Positions 1 through 7,350 of a stretch of 64,000 bases of DNA are shown here, piece by piece. Position 1 is the stretch's first letter; every line of letters begins with the position of its first letter. The notes beneath the pieces are model-generated. The model saw only the letters and a list, made by a program, of their open reading frames with translations. It was not told where the DNA came from and did not search any database. Source of the DNA: Lachnospiraceae bacterium (GTDB lineage Bacteria > Bacillota > Clostridia > Lachnospirales > Lachnospiraceae); contig CAJTDN010000017.1 in assembly GCA_910574865.1 (NCBI GenBank), positions 1 through 64,000 on the forward strand, written 5' to 3'. A program made the translations under genes and the position numbers.

Positions 1-438
1 GCCAGTCGGTATATATGGATAAGAAAAGCGCCCTTCGTTGACCAATGCGGCAATCGTCTTTGGATCCTTGCGGTCATTCTTGTTGGGATTGTTATCGTCC
101 AGTTCTTTCGACTTCTTTACGTGATGCGGATTCACATGCACCGGCTTCATTCCGTTGTCCTGCAGGAATTTCCCCAGCGCAAACCAGTAATGTCCGGTCG
201 GCTCCATGCCGGGAATCACAGCGGCCTTACCATGCTTTTTGGCGATATCCTCCATCCATTCCTTGAAAGCCAGGAAGCCGGCTTCTGTATTGCTAAACTT
301 CAGCGGTTTCCTGGTATACTCAAAGTTGCGCCAGTCAAAAGCTCTGGCAAAATGAGTCTCGCTGCCAACGTCAATACCAACAATCAAAGTTTTTTCAGTA
401 ATGGATGCAATTTTTGCGTTTTGTGTGTTATAATTCAT
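1..438 (-). CDS. IS110-family transposase, N-terminal part (runs off window)
   Basis: The first 146 codons are present; the gene continues past base 1. The start is the ATG at 436-438, with a GAGAGG ribosome-binding site just upstream. The N-terminus reads VGIDVGSETHFARAFDW, followed by a MEPTGHYW block and a DPKTIAALVNEGRF block. These match the RuvC-like DEDD catalytic domain of IS110 transposases (Asp of IDVG, Glu of MEPTG, Asp of DRKDPK). The C-terminal serine domain lies outside the window. IS110 enzymes work with a bridge RNA encoded next to the gene; in the IS110 subgroup it lies upstream of the ORF, here the unexplained bases from 439 on. Intact or degenerate status cannot be judged. 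Confidence 0.9.
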   Translation of the reverse strand, partial: MNYNTQNAKIASITEKTLIVGIDVGSETHFARAFDWRNFEYTRKPLKFSNTEAGFLAFKEWMEDIAKKHGKAAVIPGMEPTGHYWFALGKFLQDNGMKPVHVNPHHVKKSKELDDNNPNKNDRKDPKTIAALVNEGRFSYPYIPTG

Positions 439-439
439 T

Positions 440-660
440 TCAGATACCTCTCTGTATTAATAAGATTTTTTACCAACCTTGCAAAGTCAGTAATCTTATT
501 TTACACTGAGGTATTTTTTTCTCAACCACCTTTCTCGGAATTCCCTATATTTGTATTATACAGGAAGCTCCTTATATCTCATGAGCAGTTCCCTCTGACA
601 TCCTATACTTTATCTTCCTGCCTTTAAAAAACAAATGACCTAACTCTTAAATATTTCTTA
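440..660 (-). ncRNA. candidate IS110 left end / bridge RNA region
   Basis: About 220 AT-rich bases upstream of the transposase start carry no convincing gene. A 7-bp inverted repeat, TAAGATT (461-467) with AATCTTA (492-498), could close a stem-loop. The position fits where IS110-group elements encode the bridge RNA that pairs with donor and target DNA. This is inference from gene position; I could not define the outer end of the element or identify guide loops. Confidence 0.25.
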
Positions 661-722
661 AGTTCCATCCGCCAATGGAAACCTGCCAAATTATTTTCAA
701 AATTCTTAGCGTCGTGAAGAGA

Positions 723-808
723 CATATTTCCCCTCTTTCAAGGCACTCAAACGACGCGTACAAGGATGTACGCGAAGTGAAAGTAACGATGAAAGAGGGG
801 AAATATGC
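723..808. repeat. nested perfect palindrome (18-bp arms with an inner 8-bp hairpin)
   Basis: Arms at 723-740 and 791-808 are perfect 18-bp reverse complements. Inside the loop is a second perfect hairpin, CGCGTACA (755-762) with TGTACGCG (767-774), flanked by CACT/AGTG (744-747, 776-779). No T-run follows either side, so it is not a simple terminator. It could be the edge of a small non-autonomous element or a regulatory RNA. Confidence 0.7.
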
Positions 809-979
809 CCTTCATCGACCGTGTTGCCTTCCGTGCACCGACGCTAATATTATAGCAAAGCCTAAAAACAAATCCTACCTACAATCTTCCTAATTTTCCA
901 AATCGGATTCATAAAAATTTGTCCACATTACCAATTTATCTAATTGCATGTGACGGTGCCCATATGATATACTGATGGT

Positions 980-1031
980 GGCGTCAGTGTACAGATAACA
1001 GCACGTCCCGACCCATTTATACACTGATGCC
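980..1031. repeat. imperfect inverted repeat ahead of a small gene
   Basis: GGCGTCAGTGTA (980-991) pairs with TACACTGATGCC (1020-1031) at 11 of 12 positions. The arm sequence belongs to a short motif, roughly CGTCGGTRTACAGATGAC, seen again at 1031-1051, 1357-1376, 1590-1610 and more weakly near 7928 and 14413. Function unknown. Confidence 0.45.
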
Positions 1032-1077
1032 AACGTCGGTATACAGATGACTACACCCCTATTTGAAAGGAGAAAAC

Positions 1078-1329
1078 GTGTTAGAAATTTTTGATGATGA
1101 ACTACTCACTCCGGAGGAACAACAAGAACTTGCCACATATATGAATGAAAAACTCGCACAAATTGAGGATTTGCTCTATCGTATGAAACGCCTGGCCTTA
1201 CTGGCCGCAAGGGAAGAGACTCCGAACGAGGAACGCCTGCGCCTTCAAAAAGAGATCCATACGATTGAAAAAGAAATAAACGCCCTCGCCGACCAGATGC
1301 CGGAACTATTCCTTCCGCCGCAATCTTGA
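1078..1329 (+). CDS. small acidic coiled-coil protein, unknown function
   Basis: 83 residues starting at the GTG at 1078, chosen because AAAGGAGA lies 5-11 bases upstream. The protein is nearly all helix-forming: Glu/Lys/Leu-rich, with a likely coiled coil over residues about 10-70, and without membrane segments or cysteines. I do not recognise a family. It stands alone on the plus strand, between a dispersed-motif region and a bidirectional terminator. The good ribosome-binding site and uniform composition support a real gene. Confidence 0.55.
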   Translation: MLEIFDDELLTPEEQQELATYMNEKLAQIEDLLYRMKRLALLAAREETPNEERLRLQKEIHTIEKEINALADQMPELFLPPQS

Positions 1330-1530
1330 ATGTCATTTGTCACATGGTATTTCTTAGCGTCGATGTACAGAAGACATGGATGGCCATGCAAATCCTTTCT
1401 AAAAAATAGTCAGGGGCAAAACGTCTTTTACACCCCCGATACCCTCGGATTGCGACGCGCTTCGTGCTCTCGCAATCCATCTGCAATTCAGGTCTGGCTT
1501 CCTTGTAACAAGCATAACAACGACAATGTA

Positions 1531-1570
1531 AAAAAGTCAACGTGTTTATTGTTGATAACGTTGACTTTTT
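1531..1570. terminator. bidirectional terminator
   Basis: A perfect 13-bp stem, AAAAAGTCAACGT (1531-1543) with its complement at 1558-1570, ends in T-runs on both strands. It lies between the coiled-coil gene and the convergent C39-like protease gene and can serve both. Confidence 0.85.
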
Positions 1571-1637
1571 TGTTGATAACTTGTGAATAACGCCGATATA
1601 CAAATGACAGCCTTCCACGTCCTTACTTCCAGAATAG

Positions 1638-2609
1638 TCACCGCACTGAAAACGCCCACAAATTGTCAATCTGACGTTCCAGCGTCTGATAATCCCACAA
1701 CTTTTGGCTCCTCTCCCGGCTGTTTGAATCGTTTACCCTGATTTTTCCGTCCTCGACGCCGACCAGGACGATGAAATGCCCTGTTGTCGTAAAATCACCC
1801 GGTCTCACGCTACAAATGATAGGTCTTCCCGCTTCCAACGCGTCATATACCACGTTTTGCGACAAAGGCAGTTCTTCCGCCGCGACACCAAAATTCTGGC
1901 ATCCCTCCGAAATCAGGCTCCACTTGCTCCCCGTCCCTTGTACATAATAACCATTGTCGTCCGCATATTCGGCGACCACATACGGGGTAACCGAAGCGTC
2001 TCCCGTCAGGCCCGATACCACCATGGATAAGGCCGTCGGCCCGCAGCCGCAAACCGCAAGGATTCCGTCCCCGTACTCCCCATATCCCCAACGCTCATCC
2101 CATTGCAACAATAAAGGGATTTTTCCCTTCTCAACCTCGCCCACGCTGTCCGCATACACGTTCCCGTTCTTTTCCGGATACCCCTCCACGAAGTCAAGCA
2201 TGTCAACATTACGTGCCAACATGTCCAACAAGTCTTGCGGATATTCGTCATAATGCTCGAAAATTGCCTGCGCCCGCTCATCCAGCCCTGCCATGAACCG
2301 AATACGTTCAACCGTGGTCTCCCCCTCAATTTCCACCCCGTCCAGGGTCGTCGAATTTCCTGCCATGCTCGTGCTAAACGTAGGGATACTCTTATCCGTA
2401 ACGGCATCATATACCGTCATTCCCATTTCTATAATCATCCAAGAAACGATGAACACACATATCGTCGCCACCGCCTTTGAAAAAATTTCCAATCGTCTTC
2501 TTCTACGCAATCTCTCTCTCCGTCTCTTGCTATCGACGTAATAGTGTCGCTCTCTCCGTTTCTTGCTATCGGCGTAATAGTGTTGTTCTCTTCCATAGTC
2601 TTCCATCAT
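1638..2609 (-). CDS. membrane-anchored C39-like cysteine peptidase domain protein
   Basis: 323 residues from the ATG at 2607-2609, preceded by GGGAGTGG; an in-frame upstream extension exists but has no ribosome-binding site. Residues 1-40 are a very basic cytoplasmic tail with a small internal duplication (HYYADSKKRRER / HYYVDSKRRRER). One membrane segment follows at about 44-64. The extracellular C-terminal domain has the papain-like C39 signature CGCGPTALSM (catalytic Cys about 189), GHFIVLVGV (His about 278) and VNDSN (Asp about 294). Family knowledge suggests a surface peptidase or amidase; no ABC exporter or bacteriocin gene is next to it, so a bacteriocin leader-processing role is unsupported. 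Confidence 0.8.
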   Translation of the reverse strand: MMEDYGREQHYYADSKKRRERHYYVDSKRRRERLRRRRRLEIFSKAVATICVFIVSWMIIEMGMTVYDAVTDKSIPTFSTSMAGNSTTLDGVEIEGETTVERIRFMAGLDERAQAIFEHYDEYPQDLLDMLARNVDMLDFVEGYPEKNGNVYADSVGEVEKGKIPLLLQWDERWGYGEYGDGILAVCGCGPTALSMVVSGLTGDASVTPYVVAEYADDNGYYVQGTGSKWSLISEGCQNFGVAAEELPLSQNVVYDALEAGRPIICSVRPGDFTTTGHFIVLVGVEDGKIRVNDSNSRERSQKLWDYQTLERQIDNLWAFSVR

Positions 2610-2756
2610 GCCACTCCCTTTTTCGTCTCGATATGTTGATATTATAAAGACGATTCCCTCGTAATTTTTAAAAAATTTTTTTAATATTGTTTGAAAAATT
2701 GTTACGAAGTTCTTTGCCTTCCATAAATATTTTCTTCTACAAAATGCCAATGTTTC

Positions 2757-2795
2757 GTGATACCCACGGATTACTTCGCACTATGTGCCTTTGTA
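2757..2795 (-). repeat. partial copy of dispersed repeat R2
   Basis: The bases GATACCCACGGATTACT and what follows align with the reverse complement of the copy at 9961-10003. It lies just upstream of the C39-like gene. It lacks the TGATGTTGG/CAAAAC hairpin half. Confidence 0.5.
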
Positions 2796-2918
2796 TTTCA
2801 TCCATATCATTAGCAAAAATTTCTATTTTAAACATCTAAACCGCCAAAAAACAAAAACATCACTTGAAAATTGAGCCCGAACATGGAAAAATGATACTAG
2901 TGTGGTGACCACTTTATT

Positions 2919-3037
2919 CCCGCGGGCAACGAGCCAAAGTCATGCTTGCATGACCTTGGCGACTGCCGCGAGGGTGCAATACCCCGCAGCTTGCTGCGCG
3001 TTCAAGCTATGATGCCCCGTAGCTTGCTGCGGGGTAT
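2919..3037. repeat. structured intergenic element with alternative hairpins
   Basis: Three hairpins are visible. The first has stem 2933-2945/2948-2960 (GCCAAAGTCATGC and a near-complement), extended by CGCGGGCA (2921-2928) with TGCCGCG (2964-2970). The second is CGCAGC TT GCTGCG around 2985-2998. The third is CCCCGTAGC TT GCTGCGGGG (3015-3034). ATACCCCGCAGC (2979-2990) can also pair perfectly with GCTGCGGGGTAT (3026-3037), so the second and third hairpins exclude that longer pairing. No gene is adjacent on either side for over 300 bases. Confidence 0.6.
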
Positions 3038-3147
3038 TTCACTTTCGTACTAGACGAGTGGAATGCCGTGTTCCACATGGATGATACGACAGAAATGAAA
3101 AAGTCTGAAATCCTCAAAAAGAGATTCTTACTGAACTTTGGGTATTA

Positions 3148-3185
3148 TTGAAAAAGGCAGATATGAAAGTATCTGCTTTTTTCAA
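3148..3185. terminator. terminator-like hairpin with A-run and T-run
   Basis: GCAGAT (3157-3162) pairs with ATCTGC (3171-3176), flanked by an A-run and a T-run, so it can work in both directions. No gene is seen directly before it on the plus strand; on the minus strand it lies downstream of tRNA-Val (3417-3489). Confidence 0.65.
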
Positions 3186-3416
3186 TCTTTTCCATTCTCA
3201 TTTTAGGGTATTTATAGTAAAATAAAGATAGAAAAGGCGAAAGAAGATAATCAGATTGAAATATATTTCCATGACAAAAGAGGATATCGGACTTCTCACT
3301 CACTGCATTATTATAAAATAAACTGGTGTCGATATGACACCAGCTTATATTTTATAACCTATGCCCAAAGTTCAGGAAAACCCAAAAAGAGGATTCCCGA
3401 ACCTTCTTCAACAGAA

Positions 3417-3489
3417 TGGAGACAACAGGACTCGAACCTGCGACCCTTTACACGTCAAGCAAATGCTCTCCCAGCTGAGCTATGTCTCC
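3417..3489 (-). tRNA. tRNA-Val (GAC)
   Basis: The 73-nt cloverleaf reads on the minus strand: acceptor GGAGACA/TGTCTCC, D-arm GCTC...GAGC, anticodon stem TTTGC/GTAAA around loop TTGACGT (anticodon GAC), T-arm with TTCGAGT loop. CCA is not encoded. The terminator-like hairpin at 3148-3185 lies downstream. Confidence 0.93.
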
Positions 3490-3589
3490 ATTACTATTTA
3501 TTTTATCATAATTTTTGAGATAGTCAACAAAAAAATGAAATTTTCAAATTATTTTAAAAATTAATTTGCAAATCTGCTCCATTCCAAAA

Positions 3590-4243
3590 TTATTTTACCC
3601 CTAAAATCTTCTCCACCAGTTCCCCATGTGGCCGTTTTACGTCCTTTTGGTACACGTTCACATGGTTCAAGTCCCCGCTTCTTTCTGTAAACGCCGGAAA
3701 TAAAAAACCGCACTCCGGCTCTCCCGGCTCATACTCTCCCTTAAGCGGGCAAATGATGCAAATCAAGTACTCGAACATCTCCTCTGACTCCCACAACCTC
3801 TCCTTGTCCGCAGCCTTTGCCGGAATGTCATAACAGTCGTGAAACACCAATATCGCATACTCGCCCGCGGTCTGGTAATGCTCCATCACGATGTCATAAA
3901 ACGTGTCCATCAACGCGTCGTTCTTCAGCCCACATTCCCGCATCGCCATCAGAAGCTGCCACATGCTCCCCGGCTTTTGCGAATCAGGCGAAAACTCGTA
4001 CTTTTTTAAATTGGTGTTCGTGCCGGAAAAGGGAACTGTTTTTGCCAGTCCCAGGTTTCTCGTCCTTTCCGACGGTGAAAGCTTCAAAAAATTCGTGTTA
4101 AAGCTCCCGTCAAATTCCCCGTCCGCGTCCACGTAACAACCCGCCACCCGCGTAATCGACGTTCGCGCCACCGTCATCCTCCGCGTCAGCTCCAGCATGT
4201 CCTCCCGGTCAATTTTATTCTTACTCATTTTATTATTGTTCAT
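3590..4243 (-). CDS. DUF4317-like conserved protein
   Basis: 217 residues from the ATG at 4241-4243, where GGGTGG lies at suitable spacing; in-frame Met codons at 4258 and 4228 are alternatives. The N-terminus (KIDREDMLELTRRM...TRVAGCYVDADGEFDGSFN) resembles the clostridial DUF4317 family, where a short 'DxxELxRRxxxxxxxxTRIxGCYVD' start is typical. The protein looks soluble, with no signal peptide or membrane segment. Function is unknown. The gene stands alone between tRNA-Val and a long structured repeat, so context gives no clue. The family name is from memory of the motif and should be checked. Confidence 0.65.
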   Translation of the reverse strand: MNNNKMSKNKIDREDMLELTRRMTVARTSITRVAGCYVDADGEFDGSFNTNFLKLSPSERTRNLGLAKTVPFSGTNTNLKKYEFSPDSQKPGSMWQLLMAMRECGLKNDALMDTFYDIVMEHYQTAGEYAILVFHDCYDIPAKAADKERLWESEEMFEYLICIICPLKGEYEPGEPECGFLFPAFTERSGDLNHVNVYQKDVKRPHGELVEKILGVK

Positions 4244-4274
4244 TTTATTTCCACCCATTTCAATAACATCAAAC

Positions 4275-4425
4275 GTTACAATTCACGGCCTAACCGACCG
4301 TGGATTGTAACGGCATCCAGCCATCTAAAATTGCCTCCGGCAATGGGCTGGATGCCCACTGGCACCATCACTTTATCGGACGGTGGCTGTGCGGCGGGGC
4401 GCACAGCCCCGTGAATAGTAACCAT
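4275..4425 (-). repeat. three-hairpin repeat R1, copy A
   Basis: About 150 bases nearly identical to the reverse complement of 34344-34490. Three stems are visible: GTTACAATTCACGG (4275-4288) with its near-complement to 4311; GGCATCCAGCC (4312-4322) with GGCTGGATGCC (4346-4356); GCTGTGC (4386-4392) with GCACAGC (4401-4407). It holds no gene. It lies between the DUF4317-like gene and tRNA-Arg. Confidence 0.85.
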
Positions 4426-4536
4426 CAAACATCAAAACATCAAAATATTTAATTTTATAGTTGATTTTATGGACAACTAATGGTAGAATATGTAGGTACG
4501 AGTAAATGACATTGATGTCATGGAAGTACACACTAT

Positions 4537-4610
4537 GTCGCTATAGCTCAGCAGGATAGAGCGACCGCCTCCTAAGCGGTAGGCCGGAGGTTCGAATCCT
4601 CTTAGCGACG
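4537..4610 (+). tRNA. tRNA-Arg (CCU)
   Basis: 74-nt cloverleaf: acceptor GTCGCTA/TAGCGAC, D-arm GCTC...GAGC, anticodon stem ACCGC/GCGGT around loop CTCCTAA (anticodon CCT), T-arm GGAGG TTCGAAT CCTCT. The acceptor is followed by G then TAT, so CCA is added after transcription. It is one of the few plus-strand genes left of oriC. It decodes AGG. Confidence 0.95.
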
Positions 4611-4615
4611 TATAA

Positions 4616-4658
4616 ACAAGCGATTTGTAGGCAAACCTTACACATCGCTTGTTTTTTT
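4616..4658 (+). terminator. terminator of tRNA-Arg
   Basis: ACAAGCGAT (4616-4624) pairs with ATCGCTTGT (4644-4652) and is followed by seven T. It begins six bases after the tRNA. Confidence 0.9.
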
Positions 4659-4704
4659 ATATCATACGAAACTTCGTTCCCTATGACACAAAACCCTTTA
4701 GAGG

Positions 4705-4800
4705 ATGCTCAATTCGCGCCTAAGGAAAATGGCTGCTGACACAGCCACGTTACGGCGCGAGAGTCCGGCAAGCCGGACTCTTTGTCCTAATAGCAACTAA
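4705..4800 (+). repeat. dispersed repeat R4, copy 1
   Basis: The block GGAAAATGGCTGCTGACACA through the GGCGCGAG segment matches the reverse complement of 10115-10165. This copy also has a perfect 9-bp hairpin GAGTCCGGC AA GCCGGACTC (4761-4780), decayed in the other copy. No gene is seen here. Confidence 0.7.
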
Positions 4801-4871
4801 TCCAATATCAAAATCATGATTTACATTCTACCATGTCTTTCAAATTTTGATTCCATTTTTCCAACATGTGT

Positions 4872-5813
4872 CTAGTAATTGATAAATCCTTGCAACCATA
4901 TTTTTCCTTTGAACCTTCTCCCTATTTCAGGCTCTCCAAGCAGCCTTGATTTTGGAACACAAATATCAAACTGGAGCGCGTTGACGTCCAGTTTCATCTG
5001 GTACAGTTTCTCCTTTGTCATTGTATTTTCCCTTTCCCGATATGCCAATATCTCACCCATGATGGAATAAATGTCGCATTCAACGCCATATGGCATGATA
5101 TAAGTGTCCACGATGGAAAACACGTCCTCGTCAGCTAGACGGTGCGATACCTGCGTATAAATGTCCATGTCGTCCAAAGTCAGTGTCTCAAGAGCATTCG
5201 GATCTCCGTTTCTGGCCGCGAACGTCAGCCTTTTTCGGATATCCGCCTGCTTGTTTTCATTTCTTTTTTGTTCCTCGCTTTTCTGGACGGGAAAAAGAAT
5301 TGTCCCGGATAATGACAATCCGGAAAGCGTTACCGTCACATTATGTGGATTTACCCTTTTCATCAAACTTTCACTTATATATTCCGCCCCGTTTTGCAGA
5401 AAAAATATAAGGCTGATTCCAACTTTCGGATCCTCGCAGATACCAACATAGTGCATTCTGTCAATTCTCCTTTCAACAGTGACATCCACACAAGTTGTGA
5501 CCCCACTCCCTTCAAAATAGGGATAATAGTAGTTGTAATCAAAATTTTCTTCTTCATCAAGCTCCCCGCATACGCTGATTCCGATTCCCTGTCCAAACGT
5601 TTTCTGTAATTCACAAAAATCAACCATATATTCCCTTTGGGATTGTATGGTCTTTGCCCCTTTTTGTATAAGCGGACGAGTCACGTCCATCGACGTGCTA
5701 TAAGTAACGATTGATTGAAAATCAAAAGAATCCTCAATTTCCCAGAGCAGTTTTTTCAACTCTTTCCTTGTCAAAACATCGCCAAACCCAATTGCCTTTA
5801 AATATTGATGCAT
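4872..5813 (-). CDS. DUF3881 family protein
   Basis: 313 residues starting MHQYLKAIGFGDVLTRKEL, the typical opening of the DUF3881 family found in Lachnospiraceae. The protein is soluble, without signal or membrane segments, with a variable middle (residues about 180-200 charged, EEQKRNENKQ) and a conserved C-terminus KLDVNALQFDICV...GRRFKGKIWLQG. Function is unknown. The gene is separated from serS by about 140 bases and may be expressed separately. Confidence 0.8.
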   Translation of the reverse strand: MHQYLKAIGFGDVLTRKELKKLLWEIEDSFDFQSIVTYSTSMDVTRPLIQKGAKTIQSQREYMVDFCELQKTFGQGIGISVCGELDEEENFDYNYYYPYFEGSGVTTCVDVTVERRIDRMHYVGICEDPKVGISLIFFLQNGAEYISESLMKRVNPHNVTVTLSGLSLSGTILFPVQKSEEQKRNENKQADIRKRLTFAARNGDPNALETLTLDDMDIYTQVSHRLADEDVFSIVDTYIMPYGVECDIYSIMGEILAYRERENTMTKEKLYQMKLDVNALQFDICVPKSRLLGEPEIGRRFKGKIWLQGFINY

Positions 5814-5952
5814 ATTCTCTCCGATGACCTCTAGTGCGGCATCCGGCCATTATTATTTACAATCATAAATTATGCCTAAAAACAGCCAAATGCCACATCA
5901 TTATTTTCTTATCCGTAAAAAGTAACCCTTCATCCTGGTATTGTTGCTCTAA

Positions 5953-7242
5953 TTACGAATGCCTGGGTACGATTACTTCATTGCCGCCCATGTACATCCG
6001 CAGTGCTTCTGGAATTTTTACGCTTCCGTCTTCTTGTAGGTTGTTCTCCAAAAATGCAATCAGCATTCTTGGAGGCGCTACTACAGTATTATTCAACGTA
6101 TGGGCAAAATATTTTCCATTCTCACCTTTTACGCGAATTCCAAGCCTTCTCGCTTGTGCATCCCCAAGATTGGAACAACTTCCTACCTCGAAATACTTCT
6201 TCTGCCTTGGGGACCACGCTTCCACGTCCACCGATTTCACTTTCAGATCCGCCAAGTCTCCCGAACAACATTCCAACGTGCGGACCGGAATGTCCAAAGT
6301 CCTGAACAAGTCTACCGTGTTCTGCCACAATTTATCATACCATTGCATGCTGTCCTCCGGCTTGCAGACGACAATCATTTCTTGCTTTTCAAACTGGTGG
6401 ATGCGGTATACGCCCCTCTCTTCAATGCCATGCGCCCCTTTCTCCTTCCTAAAACATGGAGAATAACTTGTCAGGGTTTTGGGAAGTTCTTTTTCCTCTA
6501 TCATCGTGTCAATAAACTTGCCAATCATGGAATGTTCGCTCGTACCTATCAAATACAAGTCTTCGCCCTCGATTTTATACATCATGGCATCCATCTCGGC
6601 AAAACTCATTACTCCGGTAACCACATTGCTTCGAATCATGAAAGGTGGAACACAATAAGTAAATCCTCTGTTGATCATGAAATCCCTGGCATAGGATATC
6701 ACGGCCGAATGTAACCTGGCAATGTCTCCCATTAAATAATAAAATCCGTTTCCTGCCACCCTTCCCGCACTTTCAAAATCTACCCCGTCAAAGCGTTTCA
6801 TGATGTCCGTGTGATAAGGTATCTCAAAATCTGGCACGACCGGTTCCCCATATCGCTCCAGCTCGACATTTTCACTGTCATCTTTTCCTATCGGAACGGA
6901 CGGATCGATAATATTTGGAATCGTCATCATGTCCTTTTTTAATTTCTCTTCCACTTGCTTTTCTTCTGCGGACAACACCTCTATCCTATCCGCATTTTCT
7001 GCCACTTGTTTTTTGACTTCCTCCGCCTCTTCCTTCTTTCCTTGTGCCATCAACGCGCCAATCTGTTTTGAAATCTTGTTTCTTTGTGCGCGAAGCGCTT
7101 CCACCTCCTGCTTGATTTCACGGTTTCTGGAATCTAATTCCAATACCTCGTCTACCAGCGGAAGTTTCTCATCCTGAAATTTATTTTTGATGTTCTGTCT
7201 TACAACTTCCGGGTTACTTCTTACAAACTTTAAATCTAACAT
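5953..7242 (-). CDS. serS: seryl-tRNA synthetase, archaeal-like subtype
   Basis: 429 residues from the ATG at 7240-7242 (ATGGAGG upstream). It charges tRNA-Ser (and tRNA-Sec if present) in the cytoplasm. The N-terminal coiled-coil arm (about 25-110) is followed by the class II core. Key motifs differ from the usual bacterial enzyme: GTSEHSMIG where bacteria have GTAEVP, motif 2 as SPCFRKEKGAHGIEERG with IHQFEKQE, and motif 3 as LNNTVVAPPRML instead of LNGSGLAxGR. GTSEH, CFRKE.GAHG and LN.T.xA are features I associate with archaeal/eukaryotic SerRS. The length is normal. No T-box leader is visible in the ~110 bases upstream. Confidence 0.92.
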   Translation of the reverse strand: MLDLKFVRSNPEVVRQNIKNKFQDEKLPLVDEVLELDSRNREIKQEVEALRAQRNKISKQIGALMAQGKKEEAEEVKKQVAENADRIEVLSAEEKQVEEKLKKDMMTIPNIIDPSVPIGKDDSENVELERYGEPVVPDFEIPYHTDIMKRFDGVDFESAGRVAGNGFYYLMGDIARLHSAVISYARDFMINRGFTYCVPPFMIRSNVVTGVMSFAEMDAMMYKIEGEDLYLIGTSEHSMIGKFIDTMIEEKELPKTLTSYSPCFRKEKGAHGIEERGVYRIHQFEKQEMIVVCKPEDSMQWYDKLWQNTVDLFRTLDIPVRTLECCSGDLADLKVKSVDVEAWSPRQKKYFEVGSCSNLGDAQARRLGIRVKGENGKYFAHTLNNTVVAPPRMLIAFLENNLQEDGSVKIPEALRMYMGGNEVIVPRHS

Positions 7243-7300
7243 TTTATTTTCCTCCATATCCTTTTCATACTATTTTTACTGCATTATTTTATAATGTCAT

Positions 7301-7350
7301 GATGTTGGGACAAAAGTTGTTTTAATCCCGATGATGCCATGGATTACTTG
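7301..7350 (-). repeat. dispersed repeat R2 between serS and DUF4446 gene
   Basis: TGATGTTGGGACAAAAG...GATGATGCCATGGATTACTT aligns with the reverse complement of the element at 9990-10035. It occupies almost the whole gap between the two genes. Confidence 0.6.

Noticed and set aside
121-627. 168-codon plus-strand frame at the left end
   Set aside because: It overlaps the IS110 transposase in antisense. The minus-strand protein has the DEDD motifs; this one has none.
1330-1590. Open frame between the coiled-coil gene and the terminator
   Set aside because: No ribosome-binding site, runs through the terminator stem, and its composition is not protein-like.
7243-7350. T-box leader ahead of serS
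   Set aside because: Only about 100 bases separate serS from the next gene and they are a copy of repeat R2; no T-box sequence or antiterminator is visible.
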